Of a DNA stretch of 64,000 nt, positions 16,671-25,445 are shown piece by piece; positions within the stretch are counted from its first letter, which is position 1; the number at the start of each line of letters is the position of its first letter. Location of the stretch: assembly GCF_947166265.1 (NCBI RefSeq), contig NZ_CAMVDO010000002.1, forward strand, positions 1 to 64,000, read 5' to 3'. The notes under the pieces were generated by a model that was not told the origin of the DNA, made no database searches, and saw only the letters and a list, made by a program, of their open reading frames with translations. The DNA is from an uncultured Fibrobacter sp. (lineage in GTDB: Bacteria; Fibrobacterota; Fibrobacteria; Fibrobacterales; Fibrobacteraceae). The position numbers and the translations under genes were made by a program.

Positions 16671-17642
16671 ATGTCCTTTATCCAGGAACTTAAGCAAAAA
16701 GTGCTCGGCGGGTACGAAATCAACCGCGAAGAAGCCGTTAGACTTTTAAGTGAAAACCTCGACGAACTCTGCGCCGCCGCAAACGAAATCCGCGAAAAAT
16801 TCCACGGAAACAACTTTGACTTCTGTTCCATCGTGAACGCCCGCAGCGGTCGCTGCTCCGAAAACTGCAAGTACTGCGCCCAGAGCAGCTACTACCACAC
16901 CGGCGCCCCCGAATACAAACTCCTTAGCGCCGACGAAATCGTCGAAGACGCCAAGAAAAAGGAAGCCGCAGGCATTCCCCGCTACTCCATCGTCACGTCA
17001 GGTCGCACACTTTCAAACCGCGATGTCGAACAAATTAGCGACGCAATTCGCCGCCTCAAAAAAGAGACGAAACTTTCCGTGTGCCTTTCGGCAGGGCTTT
17101 TGAACAGGGAACAGTTCGACAAGCTGAAAGAAGCGGGACTCACCCGTTTCCACAACAACCTGGAAACCTACCGCAGGCATTTTCCGGACGTGTGCACCAC
17201 GCACACCTACGACGACAAGATTGGCGCATTGCAGAACGCCCTCGCCGCAGGCCTTGAAATTTGCAGCGGCGGCATCATGGGACTCGGCGAAACCATGGAA
17301 GACCGAATCGACATGTGCCTGGACCTCCGCAAACTCGGCGTCAAGTCTACCCCGGTGAACGTGCTGAACGCCATTCCCGGAACTCCGTACGAAAGCCTCC
17401 CGAAGCTTACCAATGACGAATTCTGTCGCATCGTGGCGATTTATAGATTCATCAACCCGAAGGCATTTATCCGCCTCGCGGGTGGCCGCGGTGTCTTGGG
17501 CGACGACGGCAAGCGAGCCTTCCAGAGCGGCGCAAACGCAGCCATCACCGACGACATGCTCACGACCGCCGGCGTCAACAGTTGCAAGGACTTTGAGCTG
17601 GTGAAAGGCCTCGGATTCAAACCGCACGGATTCATTGAATAA
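16671..17642 (+). CDS. bioB: Biotin synthase
   Basis: The 323-residue radical SAM enzyme inserts sulfur into dethiobiotin. The radical SAM cluster motif CSENCKYC places Cys at 62, 66 and 69. YSIVTSGR, VCLSAGLL, NNLETYRRHFPDVCTTHTYDD and NVLNAIPGTPYE are biotin-synthase blocks, and LAGGRGVLGDDG lies near the C-terminus. AAGGAG is 8 bp before the chosen ATG; a longer frame from 16530 overlaps the divergent aroD gene and is rejected. No other bio genes lie here. Confidence 0.94.
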   Translation: MSFIQELKQKVLGGYEINREEAVRLLSENLDELCAAANEIREKFHGNNFDFCSIVNARSGRCSENCKYCAQSSYYHTGAPEYKLLSADEIVEDAKKKEAAGIPRYSIVTSGRTLSNRDVEQISDAIRRLKKETKLSVCLSAGLLNREQFDKLKEAGLTRFHNNLETYRRHFPDVCTTHTYDDKIGALQNALAAGLEICSGGIMGLGETMEDRIDMCLDLRKLGVKSTPVNVLNAIPGTPYESLPKLTNDEFCRIVAIYRFINPKAFIRLAGGRGVLGDDGKRAFQSGANAAITDDMLTTAGVNSCKDFELVKGLGFKPHGFIE

Positions 17643-17660
17643 TTAAAAATGAAAAATTAA

Positions 17661-17797
17661 GAATGTCATCCTGAGCGTGGTTTGCTTCGACAAAGCTCAG
17701 CACAGGCTTAAGCTCACGCTTCGCAAGCTCGCTAACCTTATCAAGGTCCCTGAGCCTGCCGAAGGGCCTAAGTGAACGAAGTCGAAGGATCTCTAGT
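17661..17797. repeat. Composite intergenic repeat (GTCATCCTGAGC...GGATCTCTAG)
   Basis: A 137-bp block starts TGTCATCCTGAGCGTGG and ends CGAAGGATCTCTAG, enclosing CTTCGACAAAGCTCAGCACAGG and GGTCCCTGAGCCTGCCGAAGGGCC. The same pieces recur at 5299, 9800 and 21640. It lies between bioB and the clpP promoter. Confidence 0.8.
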
Positions 17798-17831
17798 TGA
17801 AGTGGGTAGGGGGTTTTCGGCAAAAACTCCT

Positions 17832-17860
17832 TTGACAATCGGTATAGAAAAGACGATAAT
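17832..17860 (+). promoter_or_regulatory. Sigma-70 promoter of clpP
   Basis: TTGACA (17832-17837), a 17-bp spacer and GATAAT (17855-17860), 43 bp before the clpP ATG. Confidence 0.8.
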
Positions 17861-17903
17861 ATATTGAATTTTCTAAATTGTACCCGAACAAAAAGGATTA
17901 TCT

Positions 17904-18485
17904 ATGGCCGATTGCAACGAAAAGAACGAAAAAGCCCCTTCCGAAATCATGAAGAAGGCTGAAGAATACCTTGCCTCCAAGCGCAAAATCTTCTTGTGGG
18001 GCGGTGTCGACGACGAAAGCGCCGAACGCATTGTTAAAGAACTTCTGTACCTGGATTCGCTCTCCCACGAAGACATCTATTTCTTCATCAACAGCCCGGG
18101 TGGCGTGATTTCCAGCGGCCTTGCCATTTACGACTGCATGAACGCAATCCAGAGCGACGTGGTTACGGTTTGCTGCGGTCAGGCAGCCTCGATGGGCGCC
18201 GTACTCTTGACCTCGGGTGCAAAGGGCAAGCGTTACGCCTGGCCGAACGCCCGCATCATGATTCACCAGCCGCTCATTCACGGTGAAATCGTCGCCCCCG
18301 CAAGCGATATCCAGATCCAAGCCGAAGAAATGCTCCGTATCCGTAACATCACGGGTAAGATTCTTGCCGAAACGTCTGGACACTCCATGGAAGAAATCGA
18401 CCGCGACACCGAACGCGACAATTTCATGAGTGCCGAAGAAGCCAAGGCCTACGGTCTGGTCGACAAGGTCGAAAGCATCGTTTAG
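17904..18485 (+). CDS. clpP: ATP-dependent Clp protease proteolytic subunit
   Basis: The 193-residue peptidase subunit has the complete Ser-His-Asp triad: Ser96 in GQAASMGAVLL, His121 in IMIHQPL, and the Asp of the DTERDNFMSAEEA motif (about 168-174). FFINSPGGVISSGLAIYD forms the oxyanion region. ClpP tetradecamers degrade unfolded proteins fed by ClpX or ClpA/C. No clpX or tig is adjacent, unlike the common tig-clpP-clpX order. ftsY follows after 40 bp. Confidence 0.93.
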   Translation: MADCNEKNEKAPSEIMKKAEEYLASKRKIFLWGGVDDESAERIVKELLYLDSLSHEDIYFFINSPGGVISSGLAIYDCMNAIQSDVVTVCCGQAASMGAVLLTSGAKGKRYAWPNARIMIHQPLIHGEIVAPASDIQIQAEEMLRIRNITGKILAETSGHSMEEIDRDTERDNFMSAEEAKAYGLVDKVESIV

Positions 18486-18525
18486 TTGGCCGCAAAAATA
18501 GACGGCCGCCAAATAGGATTACATC

Positions 18526-19449
18526 ATGGGATTTTTTTCTGCCATCAAGAATGGCCTTGCCAAGACCCGCGACGCCCTGATGGGCGAACTCAAGGGAATT
18601 GTCGGTGCAGGCAAAATTACGGACGAGACTCTCGAAGATCTCGAAGAACACCTGATCAAGGCGGACGTAGGTGTAGAAGCCGCGTTCCTCTTGACCGATG
18701 CCCTTCGTGAACAGGCTCTCGGAAAGTCGCTTACCACCGAGCAGGTTCTCGACATTATGCGTAACGAAGCGGAACGCCTCTTGAAGGATCCGCCGCCGTT
18801 TACACTCAAAGGGAAGCCGCACGTGGTGCTCGTTATCGGCGTGAACGGTGCCGGAAAGACGACCACCATCGGTAAACTCGCCGCCCGCCTGAAAGACGAA
18901 GGCAAGAAGGTGATGATTGCCGCCTGTGACACGTTCCGTGCAGCAGCTATCGACCAGCTCGAAACCTGGGCCGAACGCAGCGGTGCCGAATTCGTGAAGC
19001 ACCAGGAAGGTTCCGACCCTGCGGCAGTGGCATTCGACGCCTGCAATGCGGCGGTCGCCCGCGGCTGCGACGTGGTACTGATCGATACCGCCGGACGCCT
19101 GCACAATAAAGACTACCTGATGGAAGAACTCAAGAAGATTGTCCGCGTGATCAAGAAGGTAAGTCCGGAGATGCCGCACGATATGTGGCTAGTCATCGAC
19201 GGCAACACCGGACAGAACACCATCAACCAGACGAAAATCTTCAACCAGAGCTTCCCGCTCACCGGCCTCGTAGTCACCAAGCTCGACGGCACGGCCCGTG
19301 GCGGCGCGGTACTTTCGATTGCAAGTTCGCTCCAGATTCCTATCCGCTGGATTGGCATGGGTGAACGCATCGACCAGTTGGTACCTTTCAGCAAGGCCGA
19401 ATACGTGGAAGGCCTTTTCGAAAACGCCCTGGAAGAAAACGAGCAGTAA
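18526..19449 (+). CDS. ftsY: Signal recognition particle receptor FtsY
   Basis: The 307-residue SRP-type GTPase holds just the NG core without the long acidic A domain of E. coli. It contains the P-loop [18 protein letters not shown] (about 104-121), [48 protein letters not shown] and [14 protein letters not shown]. Membrane contact probably uses the N-terminal amphipathic helix [20 protein letters not shown]. It docks SRP-bound ribosomes at the translocon. Confidence 0.95.
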   Translation: MGFFSAIKNGLAKTRDALMGELKGIVGAGKITDETLEDLEEHLIKADVGVEAAFLLTDALREQALGKSLTTEQVLDIMRNEAERLLKDPPPFTLKGKPHVVLVIGVNGAGKTTTIGKLAARLKDEGKKVMIAACDTFRAAAIDQLETWAERSGAEFVKHQEGSDPAAVAFDACNAAVARGCDVVLIDTAGRLHNKDYLMEELKKIVRVIKKVSPEMPHDMWLVIDGNTGQNTINQTKIFNQSFPLTGLVVTKLDGTARGGAVLSIASSLQIPIRWIGMGERIDQLVPFSKAEYVEGLFENALEENEQ

Positions 19450-19508
19450 TCAAGAGTTGTAGATATGTTGAGGGATAGGGATGTCGGAAAAATTTTTTCA
19501 GGCCCGCG

Positions 19509-19562
19509 TGTCATGCCGGACGCCTGTGCTGAGCGAAGTCGAAGCATGATCCGACATCTCCT
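19509..19562. repeat. Repeat element overlapping a gene start (GTCATGCCGGAC...ATCTCC)
   Basis: TGTCATGCCGGACGCC, then GCTGAGCGAAGTCGAAGCAT and GATCCGACATCTCC have the ends (GTCAT, ATCTCC) and the CGAAGTCGAAG core of the local repeat family. The ATG and first codons of the next gene lie inside it. Confidence 0.65.
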
Positions 19563-19956
19563 TGTAGCCGCTTTGTTTTTTAGCGCGCTTTTCGGCATAG
19601 GCGGCTGTAGTGGCGAAGTCACTGTCGACCAGAAATTCGTGAACCTTTTCGTAGAACTCCGCATCGTCGAAAACACCTACGGCAAGGATTCCCCGACGGC
19701 GCGTCTACTGAGGCATGAAACCTTGAAAGCGGCCGGCTACACGAGCGAAGAATTTCTCGCCAAGACCGATGAAATTCTGAATGACGAACGCCAGTGGGTA
19801 CCGTTTCAAAAGGCCGTGAACGCGCGCATCGATTCGCTTTTGCAGCAACCCGCCCCCTCACCGGAAAAAGAGGAAGAAAGAAAAGGAAAGGCGCCCACTC
19901 CGCCCATCAAAAAGAAACCGCCCCTGATGCCCGCGCATAAAGGGGGTGTTCCCTGA
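19546..19956 (+). CDS. Small lipoprotein, DUF4296-like
   Basis: The 136-residue product has a signal peptide (MIRHLLVAALFFSALFGIGGC) with lipobox GIGGC. A helical domain follows (KFVNLFVELRIVENTYGKDS, LRHETLKAAGYTSEEFLAKTDEILNDERQW) that resembles DUF4296 lipoproteins of the Bacteroidetes, a tentative match. The tail is Pro/Lys-rich. A longer frame from 19465 would place a translated repeat (RVMPDACAERSRS) before the signal peptide, so the ATG at 19546 is preferred. Its stop overlaps the next start (TGATG). Function unknown; the pairing with a periplasmic thioredoxin-like protein suggests an envelope role. Confidence 0.7.
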   Translation: MIRHLLVAALFFSALFGIGGCSGEVTVDQKFVNLFVELRIVENTYGKDSPTARLLRHETLKAAGYTSEEFLAKTDEILNDERQWVPFQKAVNARIDSLLQQPAPSPEKEEERKGKAPTPPIKKKPPLMPAHKGGVP

Positions 19957-20462
19957 TGAAGCGTACCTCATGGTTTTCCGCCCTTCTGCTTTTTATTCTA
20001 CTTGGCATGGCTCCGACCGTTTTCGCGGCACCCGCCAAGAAGAACGCTGCTCCAGAAAAAAAATCCCTGGTGCACTGGATGGACTACACCCAGGCGCTTG
20101 AAAAGGCGAAGTCCGGTCCGAAGCTTATTTTTGTAGACTTGTATGCGGACTGGTGCGTCCCTTGCCGAATCATGGATGCAAACGTCTACAGCGACCCCAC
20201 CGTCGCGGCCATCCTGAACACCCGCTTTTACGCGGTAAAGCTCGATGCCGATTCGCAGGATTCCATCATGTGCGACGGGCAAAAGAATACGGTGCAACGT
20301 TGCTATTTCGATGTGTGGGACCTGCATGCGCTTCCTGCGTTCGTGCTTGTCGCCCCCAAGGGCATGAGCATTCTTACCGTAACCGATTCCATGTCGCCGC
20401 AAGAGCTACAATACATGCTGTACCAGTTCCTTGAAAAGGAAAAGGAGTGGATGTCTCGATGA
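19956..20462 (+). CDS. Exported thioredoxin-fold protein
   Basis: The 168-residue precursor has a signal peptide ending near PTVFA and a thioredoxin-like domain (LIFVDLYADWCVPCRIMDANVY, with CVPC as the redox motif). The cis-Pro region is ALPAFVLVAPKG. Two further Cys (MCDGQ and QRCYF) could form a second disulfide. It resembles the DsbD C-terminal or thioredoxin_7 type rather than a general thioredoxin. It overlaps the upstream lipoprotein gene by one base and the downstream glycosyltransferase by 16, so the three are probably co-transcribed. Substrate unknown. Confidence 0.82.
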   Translation: MKRTSWFSALLLFILLGMAPTVFAAPAKKNAAPEKKSLVHWMDYTQALEKAKSGPKLIFVDLYADWCVPCRIMDANVYSDPTVAAILNTRFYAVKLDADSQDSIMCDGQKNTVQRCYFDVWDLHALPAFVLVAPKGMSILTVTDSMSPQELQYMLYQFLEKEKEWMSR

Positions 20463-21610
20463 ACGAACAATTCTTGTTCTATGTCCAGGTTGTTTTTTGG
20501 GCATTGCTTTTTCTGCTAGTACACTGCTACCTGCTTTTCCCGATGACGCTCCCGTTCGTGAGCGAAATTTTCAAGCGTCGCAAGTCCCCCGAAAAAGGCG
20601 ACGTCGAACTCCCGACGGTCTCGATTCTGATTTCGGCCTATAACGAAGAAGCCGTTATCGAACGCAAGATTCAGAACATCCTGGAGCTGGACTACCCGAA
20701 AGAAAAACTCGAAGTGCTCATTGGCGATGACGGCTCGGCCGACAAGACCGCAGAAATCATCGCCCGATATGCCGACCAGGGAATTACGCTCGTCAAGGCT
20801 CCGAAAAATGCAGGAAAGGCGGCCATGCTCAACCGTCTGAACACGATTGCCAAAAACGACATTCTGCTTTTCTGCGACGCGAACACGATGTTTTTCCCGA
20901 ACGTGGTCCGCAAGCTGGTGATTCCGTTCCAGGACAAGAAAATCGGCTGCGCCTGCGGGCACCTGATTCTTTCAGACAAAAGCGGCTCTACGCTTGGCCG
21001 CGGCGAAAGTTCCTACTGGGACCTGGAATCCGAAATCAAGAAATTCGAAGGTGTGCTCGACATGCTGATTGGCGGCAACGGTGCCCTCTACGCCATCCGC
21101 CGCGAACTGTACACGGAACTGCCGGTAAAGAAGAGCGTGATGGACGACTTCTTCGTAACGACCAAGGTGCTCGAAAAGGGCTACTACTGCACGTTTGTTA
21201 CAAGCGCAATCGGTACCGAACAGACCTCCAAGGAATCGAGCGGAGAATTCCGCCGCAAGGTGCGTATCGGACGCGCGAACTTCAACTTTCTGTTCTCCTA
21301 CCTGCCGTTGCTGAACCCGCTGCACCCCATGCTCGCGTACCTGTTCTTCTCGCACAAGATACTTCGCTGGTTCTCGCCGCATATTATGATATTACTCTTT
21401 GTCGCAAACGCGCTACTCCTTACGAGCGGACTCTTCTACCAGATTTTCTTTGGCGCCATGACCGTCGCCTTGCTGGTGGCAGCACTCAAGATTGTGCCGA
21501 GCGGATACTATTTCCTTTCGATGAACTACGCGATGCTCAAGGGATTTTTCATGGCGTTTAAGCCCGAAAAGAGTGGCGGCTGGGCACGCGAAGCTCGCAG
21601 CGACGAGTAG
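20447..21610 (+). CDS. Membrane glycosyltransferase, family 2
   Basis: The 387-residue protein has an N-terminal membrane helix (about 10-32), a GT2 catalytic domain (PTVSILISAYNEEAVIERKI, LIGDDGSADKT, FCDANTMFFPN as the DXD-like site, VMDDFFVTTKVLEKGY, RKVRIGRANFNFLF) and two or three C-terminal membrane segments (about 305-365). This is the layout of processive polysaccharide synthases and of transferases acting on lipid-linked or exported glycans. Product unknown. A second possible start, ATG at 20459, lies 12 bp in. Confidence 0.87.
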   Translation: MDVSMNEQFLFYVQVVFWALLFLLVHCYLLFPMTLPFVSEIFKRRKSPEKGDVELPTVSILISAYNEEAVIERKIQNILELDYPKEKLEVLIGDDGSADKTAEIIARYADQGITLVKAPKNAGKAAMLNRLNTIAKNDILLFCDANTMFFPNVVRKLVIPFQDKKIGCACGHLILSDKSGSTLGRGESSYWDLESEIKKFEGVLDMLIGGNGALYAIRRELYTELPVKKSVMDDFFVTTKVLEKGYYCTFVTSAIGTEQTSKESSGEFRRKVRIGRANFNFLFSYLPLLNPLHPMLAYLFFSHKILRWFSPHIMILLFVANALLLTSGLFYQIFFGAMTVALLVAALKIVPSGYYFLSMNYAMLKGFFMAFKPEKSGGWAREARSDE

Positions 21611-21639
21611 GAATTAAGAATTAAAAATGAAGAATAAAA

Positions 21640-21716
21640 ATGTCATCCTGAGCGGAGTTCACAAAGGTCCCTGAGCGTGCCGAAGGGCCGAAGTGAATGA
21701 AGTCGATGGATCTCTA
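21640..21716. repeat. Intergenic repeat (GTCATCCTGAGC...GGATCTCTAG)
   Basis: TGTCATCCTGAGCGGAG, GGTCCCTGAGCGTGCCGAAGGG and TGGATCTCTAG match the element at 17661 but it is shorter. It ends 25 bp before the next start codon, and a TATATT box (21730-21735) lies between. Confidence 0.8.
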
Positions 21717-21741
21717 GTAAAATTGGAGCTATATTGTAGGT

Positions 21742-22200
21742 ATGAAAAAATTTCTGACATCCATTCTGTTCGCCCTAGCGTTTGCCGCAGTACCGGCAAG
21801 TGCGTTCACCATGGACGTGCAGGGCGGCATCGTCAATCACGTAAGCGAACTCAAGAATTTCAACTTGAACGTGTACGGTCACCTATGGTATCCTATCGAC
21901 CAGATGCTCTTTTTCGGCATCGGTTCGGGCTACCAGGAACTCGACAACGAAAGCCAGGTTCCCGTTTCAGGGAGCGTCTGGATTCGCCTGCCAATCGGAA
22001 GCCGCACCCTCCCGGTCTTTACGGGCGACTGGGGATACCTTATCGGTTCTAGGCACCAGATGTTCTGGCGCGCCGGCGGTGGCTTCGATATCAAGAACGG
22101 TGACTACTCCTCGATTATGCTCATGGGCGGCTACCAGTTCCTCGACAAAGAAGGAAAAGGATTCGCCTACGTGCAGGCGGGAATCCTGCTCGAAATCTAG
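21742..22200 (+). CDS. Small exported protein, outer-membrane-like
   Basis: The 152-residue precursor has a clear signal peptide (MKKFLTSILFALAFAAVPASA) followed by alternating beta-strand-like sequence rich in Gly, Tyr and Phe (YGHLWYPIDQMLFFGIGSGYQEL, SVWIRLPIGSRTLPVFTGDWGYLIG, MLMGGYQFLDKEGKGFAYVQAGILLEI). This suggests a small beta-barrel, though no family is recognised. It has its own terminator. The TATATT box ends 6 bp before the ATG and no ribosome binding site is visible. Confidence 0.7.
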   Translation: MKKFLTSILFALAFAAVPASAFTMDVQGGIVNHVSELKNFNLNVYGHLWYPIDQMLFFGIGSGYQELDNESQVPVSGSVWIRLPIGSRTLPVFTGDWGYLIGSRHQMFWRAGGGFDIKNGDYSSIMLMGGYQFLDKEGKGFAYVQAGILLEI

Positions 22201-22223
22201 CCGATTTCATTTCTCACTTTTTC

Positions 22224-22257
22224 AATATGCTCTGATGTCAATGAGCATATTTTTTTT
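22224..22257 (+). terminator. Rho-independent terminator
   Basis: AATATGCTC (22224-22232), a 10-base loop and GAGCATATT (22243-22251), followed by TTTTTT. Confidence 0.88.
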
Positions 22258-22324
22258 ATGTTTTCTGTTCCATTTCCCTCAAAAAATATACATTATAGAT
22301 GTATACAACCATTTATAGGATCTT

Positions 22325-23050
22325 ATGGCTTTCATTCGCGCAATTTTCTACTACTTGAGCATCGCCGTGTGCATTTTTATCATCGGTCTCCCCTACATGT
22401 TCTATAGGGGCGTCCTGTGTCACCGTTGGTCCGACAGCACTCGCATCTGCATTCCGTTCTTCAACACATTATTCAAGTTGGTCGGCATCAAGGTCAAAAT
22501 CGAAGGCAAGGAAAACATTCCCGACCACAAGAAATTTGTCATTGTCGCAAATCACCAGAGCTTTTTGGACATCAACGTCATCTGGCCTTCCATCACGATC
22601 ACCTCGTTCATCGCGAAGGCGGAACTCTGGAACATTCCCGTGTTCGGCTGGATTCTCAACAAAATCGGCTGCATTCCTGTTCACAGGAATCCGCGCAAGA
22701 ACCTGGGCATGGGCACGACCGTGAAAAAGCGCCTTGAAAACAACATCACCATTTCGGTGTTCCCCGAAGGGCACCGCAGCGCCGACGGACACATGCTCCC
22801 GTTCCAGAACGGCATTTTCCGCATGGCAAAAGAAAACGGATTCCCGCTCTTGCCGGTAACGATTGTCGATAGCGGCAAGCGACTCGCCAAGACCAAGTGG
22901 GCGCAGACTCCGGGCGTGGTAAAGATTGTCGTCCACCCGTTGCAGACACCCGAAAGTTTCAGCGACAAGTCCGCCACACAATTGCGAGACGAAGTCCGCA
23001 ACATGATTGAATCCGCACTGCCCTACAGGCAAGCAGAAAAGGAGGCTTAA
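22325..23050 (+). CDS. plsC: 1-acyl-sn-glycerol-3-phosphate acyltransferase
   Basis: The 241-residue membrane-bound acyltransferase makes phosphatidic acid. It carries the HX4D motif in ANHQSFLD (His77, Asp82), the acceptor-binding block FPEGHRS (about 150), GWILNKIGCIPVHRNPRK and PLLPVTIVDSGK. The N-terminal hydrophobic segment (about 5-30) anchors it. The stop is one base before the ATG of rnr, so the two are co-transcribed. Confidence 0.9.
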   Translation: MAFIRAIFYYLSIAVCIFIIGLPYMFYRGVLCHRWSDSTRICIPFFNTLFKLVGIKVKIEGKENIPDHKKFVIVANHQSFLDINVIWPSITITSFIAKAELWNIPVFGWILNKIGCIPVHRNPRKNLGMGTTVKKRLENNITISVFPEGHRSADGHMLPFQNGIFRMAKENGFPLLPVTIVDSGKRLAKTKWAQTPGVVKIVVHPLQTPESFSDKSATQLRDEVRNMIESALPYRQAEKEA

Positions 23051-23051
23051 G

Positions 23052-25436
23052 ATGGCTCAGCATTTACCTAGCGAAGAACAGATTATTGCCATTTTGCGCG
23101 ACGAACCGATGGTCGGTAGCCGCCTGCGCAGTGCCCTTGGCCTCCCTAAAAAGCAGAAGATGGCTTTCAAGCAGATGCTCGCCGACATGGTGGACCGCGG
23201 GCTATTGAAGCGTACCAGCCACAAGGAATACCAGCTGGGCGATGGCGAAACTGTCGAAGAAAAGCGCGAGAAACGCGTGAAGAAGATTGCGGAGCAGTAC
23301 CCCGAAGACAACCGCCGTCCGGGTGCCCGTAGCCGTAGGCAAAACGACAAGCAGAACGAGACCCGCGTGAAGCGCGGTATTCTGCACCAGACGGGCGAAG
23401 AAGAATGGGAAGTGCACGAACTCGAAACCGGAAAGGTGTACGAGATGTGCCACCGCAGGCAGGCGCCGGGCAAGGAAGGCGAAACCATCAGCTTTACGCT
23501 GTACCCGCACCCGAAACTCAAGCATAGCTATTTGGCCAAGGTAGACCGCAGCGCCGAAGCGCTGAACATCAGCTGGGACGAAGTCAAGACGAAGTTCATG
23601 GAAGACGCGAACTTACCCAAAGACTTCAGCCCCGCCATCAAGAAGTATGTGGACAGCGTCAAGGAACCGTGCGGCAAGGATTTCAAGGGCCGCGTAGATT
23701 ACAGGCAACTCACGATTCTCTGTATCGACCCCGATGGCGCCATGGACCATGACGACGCCATTAGCGTGGAACGCACCCCCAAGGGTGGCTACAGGCTGGG
23801 CGTGCATATCGCCGACGTGAGCTACTACGTGCCGGAAGGTTCCGAGCTCGACGAAGAAGCTTTGGAACGCAGCTACACGCAGTACCTGCCATGGACCGCC
23901 GTGCCGATGCTCCCGGAAAAACTTTCGAGCAACGTGTGCAGCTTGCACCAGGGTGTGGACCGCTGCGCATTCACCTGCATGATGGAACTCGATAAGCACG
24001 CGAACGTGCTCAGCTGGGATTTCCACCGCAGTATCGTGAAGATCACCAAGTCCATTACCTACGAGCAAGCGATGGAAATGATGAAAAACGGCGACGACGA
24101 CATCAAGGCGCTCGCCGAGGTGACGGCGCTTTTGAAGCAGAACCGCACCAAGGACGGCCTGCTGGAATTCCAGAGCACCGAATTCGGCTGCAAGTTCAAT
24201 GAGAAGGGCGAACCGGAAAAGATTTACCCGCGCGTAACCGACGAATCGAATTCGTGGGTGGAAGAATGCATGCTCATTGCAAACAACTGCTGCGCGAAGG
24301 AACTCAAGAAGCGAAAGCTCCAGGGCATTTACCGTATCCATGAAGCGCCGGATACCAAGGACATCATGGAACTGTACTACATGTACCCGGACCTGTTCAA
24401 GGATTCTCCGGTGATGTTGCGCGACCTGGGCAAGCCCCGCAGCGGCGACACGAACCTGAACCCGACGGCATTCAAGCTGTACGAACACTTGGTGAAGCGT
24501 GCCGCGGGCGACGAGACTTTGACCAACCGCATTCTGCGCAGCATGCAGAAGGCACATTACGACAGCAACAGCTTTGGCCACTTCGCCTTGAACTGGCAGG
24601 ACTACGCACACTTCACCAGCCCGATTCGCCGTTACGCCGACTTGTGGTGTCACCGTGAACTTGCGCGCAAGGGTGCCGAAATTAACGCCGAGCGCAAGAA
24701 CAGCGTGATTGAAGTCTGCGACTTGATTTCGGCAAATGAAGTCAAGAACCAGAAGACCGAACGCATCGCCATCAAGGTGTGCAGCTGCTGGATTTTGAAG
24801 AGTCACATTGGCGATGACTTCGAAGCTACGGTTTCGGGCATCGAGGAATGGGGCATCTACGTTTCTATCGCCGACCCGATTGCCGAAGGCCTGGTGCGTT
24901 TCCGCGATATCGCCGGTGACGACTTCTACGTATTCAACCCGGATCAGGGACTCGCCTTCGGCAAGAAGAGCGGGCGTACGTTCCGCCGCGGCGACAAGGT
25001 GCTGGTGCGCCTTTTGAGGGTGGACCCTCTGCGCGGTCAGGCGGACTTCAGCATTATCGAAAAACTCAGCAGCGAACCGAAGAAGCGCCGCCGTCAGGGA
25101 GAAGATGACCACCGCAACCGCGACGTTCGTGAACGCGCTGACCGCGCCGCCGCAGCGGAAGCCCTCGGTTACGTGAGCCAACCCGACGACTTTGACGATA
25201 ATTTCGATGACGGCGTTCCGGAATTCGTTTCGGCTCACAGCCACATGAACCGTGGTGGTCGCGGAAAATCTCGCGGCGGCAGGTTTGATTCTGACGCCCC
25301 GAGCTTCGAGCGCCGCAGTTCTCGCAGAGGCGGACGCAACGACCGCAGCGACGACCGCGAAGGATTCCACGTGGCAAGCAAGCCGCGTAAGGGCGGCTCC
25401 CGCAAGGGCGCTGGCCGCAGCCAACGGAGAAGGTAA
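23052..25436 (+). CDS. rnr: Ribonuclease R
   Basis: The 794-residue 3'-5' exoribonuclease has a winged-helix N-terminus (about 1-75), cold-shock-type RNA-binding region, RNB catalytic domain (about 225-560; IDPDGAMDHDDAIS retains the four metal-binding Asp, and HFTSPIRRYADLWCHR is intact) and S1 domain (about 590-690; VSGIEEWGIYVSI). The C-terminal tail is long, basic and rich in Arg, Gly and Ser (about 690-794). AGGAGG lies 6 bp before the ATG at 23052. RNase R degrades structured RNA and takes part in rRNA and tmRNA quality control. The tail is probably an RNA-binding extension. Confidence 0.94.
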   Translation: MAQHLPSEEQIIAILRDEPMVGSRLRSALGLPKKQKMAFKQMLADMVDRGLLKRTSHKEYQLGDGETVEEKREKRVKKIAEQYPEDNRRPGARSRRQNDKQNETRVKRGILHQTGEEEWEVHELETGKVYEMCHRRQAPGKEGETISFTLYPHPKLKHSYLAKVDRSAEALNISWDEVKTKFMEDANLPKDFSPAIKKYVDSVKEPCGKDFKGRVDYRQLTILCIDPDGAMDHDDAISVERTPKGGYRLGVHIADVSYYVPEGSELDEEALERSYTQYLPWTAVPMLPEKLSSNVCSLHQGVDRCAFTCMMELDKHANVLSWDFHRSIVKITKSITYEQAMEMMKNGDDDIKALAEVTALLKQNRTKDGLLEFQSTEFGCKFNEKGEPEKIYPRVTDESNSWVEECMLIANNCCAKELKKRKLQGIYRIHEAPDTKDIMELYYMYPDLFKDSPVMLRDLGKPRSGDTNLNPTAFKLYEHLVKRAAGDETLTNRILRSMQKAHYDSNSFGHFALNWQDYAHFTSPIRRYADLWCHRELARKGAEINAERKNSVIEVCDLISANEVKNQKTERIAIKVCSCWILKSHIGDDFEATVSGIEEWGIYVSIADPIAEGLVRFRDIAGDDFYVFNPDQGLAFGKKSGRTFRRGDKVLVRLLRVDPLRGQADFSIIEKLSSEPKKRRRQGEDDHRNRDVRERADRAAAAEALGYVSQPDDFDDNFDDGVPEFVSAHSHMNRGGRGKSRGGRFDSDAPSFERRSSRRGGRNDRSDDREGFHVASKPRKGGSRKGAGRSQRRR

Positions 25437-25445
25437 ACGTACTAA

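Noticed and set aside
19465-19545. Longer start for the lipoprotein gene
   Set aside because: It would put translated repeat sequence ahead of a good lipoprotein signal peptide.
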